A stretch of DNA of 64,000 nucleotides, from contig NZ_JABBGB010000001.1 of the NCBI RefSeq assembly GCF_012927185.1, positions 992,001-1,056,000 on the forward strand. Reading direction: 5' to 3'. The first letter of the stretch is position 1, and every line of letters starts with the position of its first letter. A program made the translations under genes and the position numbers. Source of the DNA: Pseudoflavitalea sp. G-6-1-2 (GTDB lineage: Bacteria; Bacteroidota; Bacteroidia; Chitinophagales; Chitinophagaceae). The notes beneath the pieces are model-generated. The model worked only from the letters and a program-made list of their open reading frames with translations, ran no database searches and was not told the DNA's origin. Below, piece after piece: positions 1 to 7,091 of the stretch.

Positions 1-1
1 T

Positions 2-115
2 GCCATGAAGGCCGACCTCAACAAAGTGAAAGTTGGTCAGGTTCTCGGAAAAGCACTGCAGGATTATAATGCTGCCGGAACAGGTAAGATCAATGTGCTG
101 GTAAGCGTTAAGTAA
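2..115 (+). CDS. C-terminal end of an unidentified protein (partial)
   Basis: An open frame enters from the left edge and stops at TAA 113-115, giving 37 residues that end in KINVLVSVK. The start lies outside the window. The fragment is too short for a family call. It lies 19 bases before the next gene on the same strand, so the two are probably co-transcribed. Confidence 0.55.
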   Translation, partial: AMKADLNKVKVGQVLGKALQDYNAAGTGKINVLVSVK

Positions 116-134
116 TCACCTTAATGAAAGCAAA

Positions 135-635
135 ATGAGAAGCTCATATATTCTAGGATTTCTGCTGATTCTCTGCACTTCCATTACCAATATGGCAGTG
201 GCTCAGGAGACCATGGGCGATGCCATGAAACGCAGAACTTTTATGCAGGAAGTGAAAACTGCCATCGCAAAAAAACAGACTCCTGCTTTTGCAAGGCACA
301 ACAATTCGAAAGCCTCTTTTCGCAGAGGGGCCACGCAATCAAGTCAGCAAAAAGCCGCGATACTGCAACAGAGACTGGCTGAACAGAACAATAATTCCAC
401 ACGGGGTTCTCTTCCTTCAAACAGTACTGTTGCAAAACAAAACGGCTCTTTCAGATCTCCCGCTGCAATGCAGGTTCAACCAATGCAGACAAGAGCAATA
501 AAAACGGTTTCTTCCGAAGAAGAAAGAGACCGGCTTCAGCAAGTTGCTATTCAACGCGAAAATGCAAAACCTGATCGCAGCAAAAAACTGAAAGAACAAA
601 TGGAAGAAAGGTTCAGACAACAAAAACAGCAATGA
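135..635 (+). CDS. Small secreted hypothetical protein
   Basis: The 166-residue product starts with a clear signal peptide: a hydrophobic stretch at about residues 6-22 with a likely cut after AVAQ (residue 24). The mature part is hydrophilic, rich in Q, K, R, S and N, and probably disordered. The last 40 residues (EEERDRLQQ, then QMEERFRQQKQQ) suggest a short charged helix. I recognise no domain. It follows the truncated upstream gene by 19 bases and the two may share a transcript. A periplasmic or surface role is inferred from the signal peptide only. Confidence 0.6.
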   Translation: MRSSYILGFLLILCTSITNMAVAQETMGDAMKRRTFMQEVKTAIAKKQTPAFARHNNSKASFRRGATQSSQQKAAILQQRLAEQNNNSTRGSLPSNSTVAKQNGSFRSPAAMQVQPMQTRAIKTVSSEEERDRLQQVAIQRENAKPDRSKKLKEQMEERFRQQKQQ

Positions 636-654
636 ATCTGAGGGCATTGAAATT

Positions 655-688
655 TTTGCCCCAATTCCGCAAAACAGTGATACATTTG
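655..688 (+). promoter_or_regulatory. Bacteroidota-type promoter of the TPP-riboswitch operon
   Basis: TTTG at 655-658 and TACATTTG at 681-688 match the -33/-7 consensus (TTTG and TAnnTTTG), spaced by 22 bases. Transcription would start near 695, a few bases before the first riboswitch helix at 701, as expected for a leader RNA. The start site is inferred. Confidence 0.65.
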
Positions 689-700
689 GTTATATAATTA

Positions 701-780
701 TTGCATCGGGGTGCTAATTCACTTTAGCTGAGATGATACCCGGGAACCTGATCTGGTTAAAACCAGCGGAGGGAATGCAA
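701..780 (+). promoter_or_regulatory. TPP (THI-box) riboswitch
   Basis: The conserved THI-box parts occur in order: closing helix TTGCAT (701-706) with ATGCAA (775-780), CGGGGTGC (707-714), GCTGAGA (727-733), ACCC (738-741), GAACCTGATCTGG (744-756) and ACCAGCGGAGGGAA. This matches the thiamine-pyrophosphate aptamer almost base for base. It precedes the operon starting at 908 and is followed by a terminator hairpin at 814-850, so control is probably by transcription termination. The downstream genes are not standard thi genes, which makes the presence of the switch informative. Confidence 0.95.
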
Positions 781-813
781 GGTGATAACTGATATAACAT
801 TTGTATTCAGCAT

Positions 814-850
814 AAGCCACATTTCTTCGAACAGGAAATGTGGCTTTTTT
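814..850 (+). terminator. Terminator hairpin of the TPP riboswitch
   Basis: AAGCCACATTT (814-824) pairs perfectly with AAATGTGGCTT (836-846), followed by a run of T to 850. It lies between the aptamer and the first start codon at 908, the right place for an expression platform. Bases 773-780 could pair with 801-808 when the closing aptamer helix is open, but that alternative stem does not overlap this hairpin, so the switching mechanism is not fully explained. Confidence 0.85.
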
Positions 851-907
851 TATGCCCATTCCGGTTCGATCCCATCCATTCCCCGTGCAGTATAAAACCA
901 ATTGTAT

Positions 908-1606
908 ATGGAACTGCAACAACTTACCCAGGGGATCAGAACCTGGCAGCAACGCCCCGAATGGTTCTTCAACAGAGAACATACAGACAGCTACGAACAA
1001 TGGTACGAAGGCCGTTACAAAAGGGCCGAAGTATGGCAGAAAAAAACCATTGGCGGCCTTCTTAAAAAAGATACGCGCATCAAAACCCTGCTCGAATTCG
1101 GATGCGGCACTACCCGCTTCACGCGCTGGTGGCACCAGATCGGCATTCACGCAACCGGAGCAGACCTCTCGCCTTTCATGCTGGGACAAGGCAGGCATCT
1201 CTTCGACGGAAACCTCGCCCTCGCCGATGCGCACTACATGCCTTTCAAAGACAAAACTTTCGATGCTCTCGCATTCATCACCACCTTTGAATATTATCGC
1301 GATCCCATTCAGGTGATCCGCGAAGCAAGAAGAGTGGCTAAGCACGGCATCGTATTCGGAATGATGAACCGCAACTCCCCCAAATTTATCCGCAGGCGCG
1401 TACAACAGGCTTTCGGAAAAAATCCATTCTATGTTACGGCCAATTTCTATACGCCTTCGAGCCTCATCAGCATCATCAACAAAGCGCTCGAAGGAGAGAA
1501 TTATTCCATCGAATGGACCTGCACCGGACTTCCAAAATGGTTTCCTGTGCAGCAATGGGGCGCTCCTTATGGCGATTTCTTCGCACTGTTTGTTCAATTC
1601 AAATAA
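908..1606 (+). CDS. Class I SAM-dependent methyltransferase in a TPP-regulated operon
   Basis: The 232-residue protein has a Rossmann-type methyltransferase core. Motif I is LLEFGCGTTRF (about 61-71), an acidic loop GADLS follows (84-88), then ADAHYMPF (106-113) and the motif IV region FDALAFITTFEYY (118-130). I chose ATG 908; a TTG two codons earlier is less likely. The N-terminal 55 residues are rich in W, R and K and may shape the substrate site. It is the first gene after the TPP riboswitch, and a Trm112-like protein is encoded three genes on. In eukaryotes and archaea Trm112 activates methyltransferases of this fold, so the two may form a complex (inference). Substrate unknown. Confidence 0.85.
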   Translation: MELQQLTQGIRTWQQRPEWFFNREHTDSYEQWYEGRYKRAEVWQKKTIGGLLKKDTRIKTLLEFGCGTTRFTRWWHQIGIHATGADLSPFMLGQGRHLFDGNLALADAHYMPFKDKTFDALAFITTFEYYRDPIQVIREARRVAKHGIVFGMMNRNSPKFIRRRVQQAFGKNPFYVTANFYTPSSLISIINKALEGENYSIEWTCTGLPKWFPVQQWGAPYGDFFALFVQFK

Positions 1607-1612
1607 TGCTCT

Positions 1613-2677
1613 ATGTCGAATTTTGCAGATAGTGGAAAGCTGCACATGGATCTCTTCAATCAATTGATCTATCCATATGCAGGTGCAGACAACAAGCAGC
1701 TGCTGGCTGGTCCTGAATATGGGGTGGATGTATCGCTGATCTCACTTCCCGGAGGACTGTCGATGGCTCTCACCAGCGACCCTCTCTCCTGGATACCCTC
1801 ACTCGGATTGCAGGAGTCAGCATGGCTTTCGGTACATCTGATGGCAAACGATATGGCCACTACATCGCAGGCGCCGCAGTTTGTTCAGCTGGTGCTCAAT
1901 CTTCCGGAAACCTGCACTGCCGCTGATTTTGAGCAGTACTGGATGCATATCCACCGATATTGCAAAGCAATCGGCGTTGCCATTTCGGGTGGACATACCG
2001 GCAAAGCCGCCGGACTCAATTCCACTATCGCCGGAGGCGGCACTATGGTGTGTACCGGTCCTTCGGAAAATTTCCTGCTCAGCAAATACGCCGAACCCGG
2101 AGACCTGATAATCGTTACCAAAGAAGCGGCGCAGATCGCCGCATCGGTGCTTGCGCTCAGCTTTCCTGAAACCGTAAAAAAACACTGTGGGCAGGATGTT
2201 TGGCAGACCGCCTCGGAACTGTTCTGGCAAACCAGCTCCTTACGGGAAGGCTTATGCGCTGCATCGCTGAATAAACATTCACTGCCAGTCGTCACTGCCA
2301 TGCACGATGTTACCGAAGGGGGTATACTCGGAGCCATTTACGAAATGGCCAGCGCTGCCGGATGCGGAGCCTATATTCAACAGGCCGCACTGCCTGTTGG
2401 AGAAGCGCAAAAGCTCGTCTGCAGTTTCTTTGAAATCGATCCGCTATGCTGCGTCGGCGCCGGCTCCATGATCATGGCCGTTAAACCGCAGAGCGAAGCC
2501 CTTGTTCTCAGCGAACTGCAGCAGCTTGGCATCAAGGCCACTACCGTAGGGCGATTCACGGGCAGAGGCGAAAGCATCCTGCTCGAATCGGAAAATGAAT
2601 TGCAGCAACTCAATCGTCCCGGCCCCGACCCATACTGGAATGCATTCTTTCAATCATTTAAAAATGGATGGAAATGA
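1613..2677 (+). CDS. HypE/PurM-like (AIR synthase-related) ATP-binding protein
   Basis: The 354-residue protein fits the PurM/HypE/SelD/ThiL superfamily, whose members use ATP to phosphorylate or dehydrate a substrate. Visible motifs are TSDPLSW (54-60), MANDMATT (77-84), ISGGHTG (124-130) and MHDVTEGGILGA (230-241). The last two resemble HypE more than ThiL, which has DLSDGL at this place. The HypE C-terminal cysteine tail (PRIC) is absent: this protein ends in SFKNGWK, so it is not a hydrogenase carbamoyl dehydratase. It starts six bases after the methyltransferase and its stop overlaps the next start in ATGA. An alternative start is ATG 1646. Substrate unknown; a phosphoryl-transfer or dehydration step is inferred from the fold. 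Confidence 0.8.
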   Translation: MSNFADSGKLHMDLFNQLIYPYAGADNKQLLAGPEYGVDVSLISLPGGLSMALTSDPLSWIPSLGLQESAWLSVHLMANDMATTSQAPQFVQLVLNLPETCTAADFEQYWMHIHRYCKAIGVAISGGHTGKAAGLNSTIAGGGTMVCTGPSENFLLSKYAEPGDLIIVTKEAAQIAASVLALSFPETVKKHCGQDVWQTASELFWQTSSLREGLCAASLNKHSLPVVTAMHDVTEGGILGAIYEMASAAGCGAYIQQAALPVGEAQKLVCSFFEIDPLCCVGAGSMIMAVKPQSEALVLSELQQLGIKATTVGRFTGRGESILLESENELQQLNRPGPDPYWNAFFQSFKNGWK

Positions 2678-3330
2678 GTACCACCAAAAAAGAAATCAAG
2701 GGAGGCGTTTATCTCGTGGTAGATCCGTCAGCGCTCAACGCCGCTGCTTTGGATAAGATCCGTGCAGCGCTCGATAGCGGACTCGCCGCCATTCAGGTGT
2801 GGAATAACTGGAAGGAGATCACTGCAAAAGCAGAACTGATTCAGCAGATCACTCAACTCACTGCCGGCTACAACACACCAGTACTGGTGAATGAGAATTA
2901 CTCACTGCTTACCGAAACCGATGCCGATGGTGTTCACTTCGACCGGCCTACTGAGAACCTGGCACTGATCCGCGCAGCCATCGACAGAGACTTCATCAGC
3001 GGAGTAACCTGTGGCAATGATCTGAACACGGTTCAGTATGCCATCGATTATCAGATGGATTACATTTCTTTCTGCTCCGTTTTCCCATCATCATCCGCCA
3101 ACAGCTGCGAGTGGGTACAACCCGCTACCATCGCGGCTGCCCGCGCCATCACCAATATGCCGGTCTTCGCCGCAGGCGGCATCACCGCCAGCAATCTTCC
3201 CGACATATTGCATACGGGTCTCGATGGCATCGCCGTGATCAACAGCATCATGAAAGCCGACGACCCCGCAAAAGTAACCGCACAATTCAATCAGATACTT
3301 CAACAAAAAGAACATAAAAATGCACCCTGA
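2674..3330 (+). CDS. ThiE/TenI-like TIM-barrel protein, degenerate active site
   Basis: The 218-residue protein follows the thiamine-phosphate synthase fold: DSGLAAIQVW (34-43), VLVNENY (70-76), ADGVHFDR (84-91), FCSVFPSSSAN (133-143), VFAAGGITASN (164-174) and GIAVINSI (185-192). Genuine ThiE has QLRxK at the first site and a TxTK loop after F; here these basic residues, which contact pyrophosphate, are replaced (QVWNNW, PSSSAN). Normal thiazole-pyrimidine coupling is therefore doubtful. I chose ATG 2674, which overlaps the upstream stop as ATGA; ATG 2668 is also possible. The downstream gene starts inside this gene's last codons. It could be a TenI-like isomerase, a binding protein or an enzyme on a related substrate. 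Confidence 0.8.
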   Translation: MSTTKKEIKGGVYLVVDPSALNAAALDKIRAALDSGLAAIQVWNNWKEITAKAELIQQITQLTAGYNTPVLVNENYSLLTETDADGVHFDRPTENLALIRAAIDRDFISGVTCGNDLNTVQYAIDYQMDYISFCSVFPSSSANSCEWVQPATIAAARAITNMPVFAAGGITASNLPDILHTGLDGIAVINSIMKADDPAKVTAQFNQILQQKEHKNAP

Positions 3331-3604
3331 TTTTCTGCAGCAACTCTGTTGCCCATTCGATAAAAAAGACCTTAGTCTGAAAATATTCGCAACAGATACT
3401 AACCACCATATCGTAGAAGGATTGCTCACCTGCGAGCACTGCAAACGTTACTATCCCATCATTCACGGAGTACCCATTATGAGTCCTGATGAATACAGGG
3501 AATGGAGCCTCGAAGCTCCTGTTGTAAAAAAATGGGAAGCAAAACTCGAAGGAAAGAAACTCGATCTCTTCAGACTCGAAGATGCTCCGGCTCAGGCCAA
3601 CTGA
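3320..3604 (+). CDS. Trm112-like zinc-binding protein
   Basis: A 94-residue protein of the Trm112/YcaR type. It has CCPFD (10-14) where the family usually has CPxC, then CEHC (38-41) and the conserved YPIIHGVPIM (45-54). About 30 charged residues follow the domain. Trm112 in eukaryotes and archaea is an obligate partner of several class I methyltransferases; the free-standing bacterial form is poorly understood. The gene overlaps the ThiE-like gene by 11 bases and ends the operon. A role as activator of the methyltransferase encoded at 908 is an inference from this linkage. Confidence 0.8.
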   Translation: MHPDFLQQLCCPFDKKDLSLKIFATDTNHHIVEGLLTCEHCKRYYPIIHGVPIMSPDEYREWSLEAPVVKKWEAKLEGKKLDLFRLEDAPAQAN

Positions 3605-3605
3605 T

Positions 3606-4517
3606 TCAGATAACAGAAGCTTTTGCCGGCAGCAGAAACTGCAGCATTTCCGGCACTAATTCAATAGATGCCGTCACCGGTGGTTTCTGCAATTTTTCCA
3701 ATGCGGAATCCAGATGCCATTGCGCACCCGCCCATTCAAGATGTATTCGCCTGCAGGATACAGAATGAAAGGGCGGGTGTGCATCTTCTCTATTCAATCT
3801 GTGCTGCAGATATTCCAGCAATTTGTTTCGCTCATCTTCCCTGATCCACACTGCATCGAAATGCCCGTCTCCGGGATCTGCCTGCGGTGCAAGTACCAGA
3901 TTGGGGCCGATGGTGCGTGTGTTCATGATTTCGAGCAGGAGATAATCTCCCGAATGATCTTCACCATCGAGTTCGAGTTTGCAGTACCGGCTTTTGGCAG
4001 TAGTTACAATGCTGTGAAGTGTCTGCAAAGCTGTTTGTAACGATTCGTCTGCGGATTGTTGTTTATCATCCAGCTTTTTCATTTCGATCAGCAGTTTAGG
4101 AAATAGTCCGAAGCCGGCGCCTTCGAGAAATATCGAATCCTGCTCTTTGTGATGAAAGAGACCAACATCGAATTTTTTGATCAGGCCGGGTTGCCAGGCT
4201 GCTACAATTTCTTCCGGGTCTCCCGTAATGCCAAGTGCGGATGCGATATTATTGGCCGTTCCGGCAGGCAGCAATGCCAGTGGTATTTTCTGATGAAGTT
4301 TCTGATGGATCAATGCATCAATCACTTTACCCACGGTGCCGTCTCCTCCCACCACCACAATGAGGTCGGCATCGGCATCGAGCTTTTCCCATCCATCCTT
4401 TTTTGTTGAAAAATATCTACAGTCGTACCCTTGCGATTGCATCAACTGAAGCAGACCCTGCTTGCTGTGCTCCTGATCTCCTGCACCGGGATTATGAATT
4501 ATCAAAGCTGTTTGCAT
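3606..4517 (-). CDS. Diacylglycerol/lipid kinase family protein
   Basis: The 303-residue protein has the DAGK catalytic domain: NPGAG (9-13), the nucleotide loop VVGGDGTV (55-62) and PAGTANN (84-90), which is PxGTxN in the family. Members (DgkB, YegS, sphingosine kinase) phosphorylate lipid hydroxyls with ATP at the membrane. Chitinophagaceae make sphingolipids, so a long-chain base is as possible as diacylglycerol. The C-terminal half forms the usual beta-sandwich. The gene converges on the Trm112 gene with one base between them and is divergent from surE. Confidence 0.85.
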   Translation of the reverse strand: MQTALIIHNPGAGDQEHSKQGLLQLMQSQGYDCRYFSTKKDGWEKLDADADLIVVVGGDGTVGKVIDALIHQKLHQKIPLALLPAGTANNIASALGITGDPEEIVAAWQPGLIKKFDVGLFHHKEQDSIFLEGAGFGLFPKLLIEMKKLDDKQQSADESLQTALQTLHSIVTTAKSRYCKLELDGEDHSGDYLLLEIMNTRTIGPNLVLAPQADPGDGHFDAVWIREDERNKLLEYLQHRLNREDAHPPFHSVSCRRIHLEWAGAQWHLDSALEKLQKPPVTASIELVPEMLQFLLPAKASVI

Positions 4518-4541
4518 AGCATCATACCCTTAATAAAAGCG

Positions 4542-4586
4542 TACCAGCATCAGCTTGCTGGCACGATAATGATGTTGATGCTGGTA
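4542..4586 (+). promoter_or_regulatory. Inverted repeat covering the surE start codon
   Basis: TACCAGCATCA (4542-4552) and TGATGCTGGTA (4576-4586) are perfect 11-base inverted repeats. The last base of the right arm is the A of the surE ATG. In surE mRNA the hairpin would hide the ribosome-binding region. It also lies just upstream of the divergent lipid kinase start (4517) and could instead be a protein-binding site. Confidence 0.5.
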
Positions 4587-5338
4587 TGAGAATACTCGTA
4601 ACAAATGATGATGGCATTTACAGTCCGGGTATAGCTTCGCTGGCAAAGATCGCTTCGCGGTTTGGCGAAGTGCTGGTGGTGGCGCCGGATGTGGAACAGT
4701 CTTCGATGGGGCATGCCATCACTGCATCGCGACCGCTCTTCTACAAAAAATCACCCATCACTTTTGAAGGCATGGAAGCGTATCGCGTAAACGGAACACC
4801 CGCCGACTGCGTAGCGCTCGGAACGCATATGTGGACGGATATCGAAGTGGTGCTCTCGGGCATCAACATGGGCCTGAATCTCGGTAATTCCATGTGGCAT
4901 TCCGGCACCCTCGCTGCTGCCAAACAGGCCGCCCTGCTTGGATTGCGGGGCATTGCGCTGAGCACACCGGCCGGAAAAACCGAACCCGATTTCGAATCCC
5001 TCGAACCTTATGTAGAACGAACACTCAGCAAACTGCTCGAACTGAAAGACTCGCTATTGCTGAACGTAAACTTCCCCCGTCTTCCCCGCGGCATCAAATT
5101 CACGCGGCAGTCTGTACGTTTCTACGACGGCAAAATTGTTCCCGGCATAGACCCTATGGGCCGGAAGCATTACTGGTTCACCGTTATTCCACTGGAACCT
5201 GCAGAGGAAGGAACCGACAGATGGGCGGTGGAAAACGAATACGTTTCCATCACTCCGCTCCGGTTAGACCTCACCGATGAAGCTCAGTTGGAAATGCTGG
5301 CCGGCAGCAAAATGTTTGGAGAGAAAACAACCGGCTGA
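4586..5338 (+). CDS. surE: 5'/3'-nucleotidase SurE
   Basis: The 250-residue protein is of normal SurE length. Metal ligands are visible: DD at 8-9 in MRILVTNDDG, S39 in the EQSS stretch, and the asparagine of SGINMG (91-96). NGTPADC (69-75) and WHSGTLAAA (104-112) are family signatures. SurE removes phosphate from nucleoside 5'- and 3'-monophosphates and is linked to stationary-phase and stress survival. The ATG lies in the right arm of an 11-bp inverted repeat. A strong hairpin follows the gene. Confidence 0.95.
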   Translation: MRILVTNDDGIYSPGIASLAKIASRFGEVLVVAPDVEQSSMGHAITASRPLFYKKSPITFEGMEAYRVNGTPADCVALGTHMWTDIEVVLSGINMGLNLGNSMWHSGTLAAAKQAALLGLRGIALSTPAGKTEPDFESLEPYVERTLSKLLELKDSLLLNVNFPRLPRGIKFTRQSVRFYDGKIVPGIDPMGRKHYWFTVIPLEPAEEGTDRWAVENEYVSITPLRLDLTDEAQLEMLAGSKMFGEKTTG

Positions 5339-5366
5339 TAACATACCTGCATGGCAGCAAAATAAA

Positions 5367-5390
5367 AAGCCAGCGACGAAACGCTGGCTT
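5367..5390. terminator. Hairpin between surE and the convergent gene
   Basis: AAGCCAGCG (5367-5375) pairs with CGCTGGCTT (5382-5390). The plus strand has no long T-run, whereas the minus strand continues TTTTATT, so it best serves the minus-strand gene ending at 5416; it may act in both directions. Confidence 0.6.
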
Positions 5391-5415
5391 AGTAAAAGTT
5401 GTTTACAGGTGCCGG

Positions 5416-6999
5416 TTATTTTGCCGCGGCTTCTGCTCTTTCTTTGATCCTCCTCTTGCTTTCGAGATACTTCTTGTGAATGATGTCTCCCATCGGCACT
5501 TCGTACACTTTGCTTTCTACCCAGCTGATTACATCGAGATAAGCGAAGGCGCGTGTTTCGAAGCGGTTCTTTTCGAGGTGTTTGATCTTGTGCAGAAACT
5601 TTTCAAACTCTGGTTTGAGTTTGCGCGGCGAAATATCGAATGAGTTGCGCAGAAACCTGAACATCTCTTCTTCCACCACCGTAAGATTTTTCATTTTCGC
5701 CATAAAGCGGTACACCGATTTGCTCAGCGATTCCATGATCTCGAAATTACCGAGTTCATAGTGCGCCATCAGGTGCAGCAGGCGGGCATAGCATTGCAGA
5801 TCTATTCGCAGATCAGGAACCGTTACATTCATGATCTTCTGCAGATAATCGATAGAGGTACTGTAGTCGCCTGCACCGAAATACAGTGTAGCGAATTTAT
5901 AGTTGAACACCAGAATGCGGTGTGTGTCTACATAAAGTGAATACTTGTCGAGGTCGCGCTCCATCTCGGCTACCAGCTTCAGTCCTTCTTTGAATGTCCC
6001 CTGCATCAGATGCTGGTTCAATCTCGCTGCGCTGATATAAACGAAGGTGTGTACCCTGAAATTGTCGTGCGTGTTGGCGATATCGGTTTTCGCATACTCC
6101 TGGTATTTGCGGAGGGTGCGATCGAACTGATCGAAATTGCGCAGATCGAAATGTGCGTTGAGCAGGTTGTGCATGCCTTTCACATAGTGGCCGGGTTCAA
6201 CTCCGATCATGAGCGGCTGCTCTTCGAACAATGCAATCCATTTTTTGCTGTTGCGGTAGTACATCAGCCAATCCTGACGGATGAACGCATACCAGCAATA
6301 GCTTTGATAGAGATACAGTCTTTCGTACCAGTCGGTCACCGAATGTGCATTGGGAGGTAGGTTCTGCTTGAAGTAGGTCTTGATATCTTTCTCATCCTCT
6401 TCATTGCGCGCGTGCCCGTTGCGGATGAACCAGCGATACATCAGCAGTGCGAGATTGCTCAGCTTCACTACACTGTCTATATGCTGGCTGATCTCCAGCG
6501 CTTCCGCTGCAAGCAGTTCTGTTTTTTCTCCGGAGCTGCGGGTGATATGAAGTGTCTCGATCTTCTTCTCCAGCGAAATCACCTGCGCCAGATAATTGAA
6601 TTTGTGATTCGCCTTCGCGAACTCCTTGGCTTTCTCCAGAATCTTCAGTGCCTGTATCTTGAGGCCTTTGTTGTAGAGCACACGGGCATAGTCGAGCTGC
6701 TCACTCAACTGAAGATCGATATTTTCGGCAGTCTTCAGCAGGCGCAATCCTGCTAACAACTGTTTGTAAAGATGCGTTTTGAGATTGGCGAGCTGTGGTT
6801 TGGTGATGGGGCTCAATTTCTTCAGCAGTACCTTCTCATCGTACTCCGGAAGTTTATCCATAGCATCGAACAGCTGGATGATCTTCAGATCTTCCTTAGC
6901 AGAACTTCGGGTGATATAGAGTTTAAAATGCCTTTTTTCCGACTTCTCCAGGCTCTGAACTAACTGAAATAAAGCATCTGTAAATGGGTTGGCCCTCAT
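5416..6999 (-). CDS. Helical-repeat hypothetical protein
   Basis: The 527-residue protein has no signal peptide or membrane segment. It looks almost wholly alpha-helical, with repeated 30-40 residue helix pairs such as YNKGLKIQALKILEKAKEFA (about 110-129), suggesting TPR-like scaffolding. The N-terminus (MRANPFTDALFQLVQSLEKS) is a helix without a known DNA-binding motif. I recognise no enzyme signature. The protein is basic and aromatic-rich, and a cytoplasmic scaffold is a guess. It is transcribed alone, with a structured noncoding region upstream. Confidence 0.7.
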   Translation of the reverse strand: MRANPFTDALFQLVQSLEKSEKRHFKLYITRSSAKEDLKIIQLFDAMDKLPEYDEKVLLKKLSPITKPQLANLKTHLYKQLLAGLRLLKTAENIDLQLSEQLDYARVLYNKGLKIQALKILEKAKEFAKANHKFNYLAQVISLEKKIETLHITRSSGEKTELLAAEALEISQHIDSVVKLSNLALLMYRWFIRNGHARNEEDEKDIKTYFKQNLPPNAHSVTDWYERLYLYQSYCWYAFIRQDWLMYYRNSKKWIALFEEQPLMIGVEPGHYVKGMHNLLNAHFDLRNFDQFDRTLRKYQEYAKTDIANTHDNFRVHTFVYISAARLNQHLMQGTFKEGLKLVAEMERDLDKYSLYVDTHRILVFNYKFATLYFGAGDYSTSIDYLQKIMNVTVPDLRIDLQCYARLLHLMAHYELGNFEIMESLSKSVYRFMAKMKNLTVVEEEMFRFLRNSFDISPRKLKPEFEKFLHKIKHLEKNRFETRAFAYLDVISWVESKVYEVPMGDIIHKKYLESKRRIKERAEAAAK

Positions 7000-7091
7000 A
7001 TGGAAATTCTCCTGAAATGCACTACCAGCAAGGGTTTTGCATTTTTTTTACCAGTTTTGACATGATAAAATCTTCAATAAGTTGTTTTGCT

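Noticed and set aside
719-1663. Long minus-strand open frame opposite the methyltransferase
   Set aside because: It mirrors the codon pattern of the plus-strand gene and shows no domain; the riboswitch and start on the plus strand are convincing.
1613-2677. Hydrogenase maturation factor HypE
   Set aside because: The essential C-terminal cysteine tail is missing and no hydrogenase or hyp gene is near.
1613-3330. Standard thiamine operon (thiL, thiE)
   Set aside because: The motifs fit HypE rather than ThiL, and the ThiE-like protein lacks catalytic basic residues; other thi genes are absent.
7015-7049. AAATGCA/TGCATTT hairpin with T-run as a terminator
   Set aside because: Seven-bp stem with a long loop, weak; it lies upstream of the candidate RNA and no plus-strand gene ends there.
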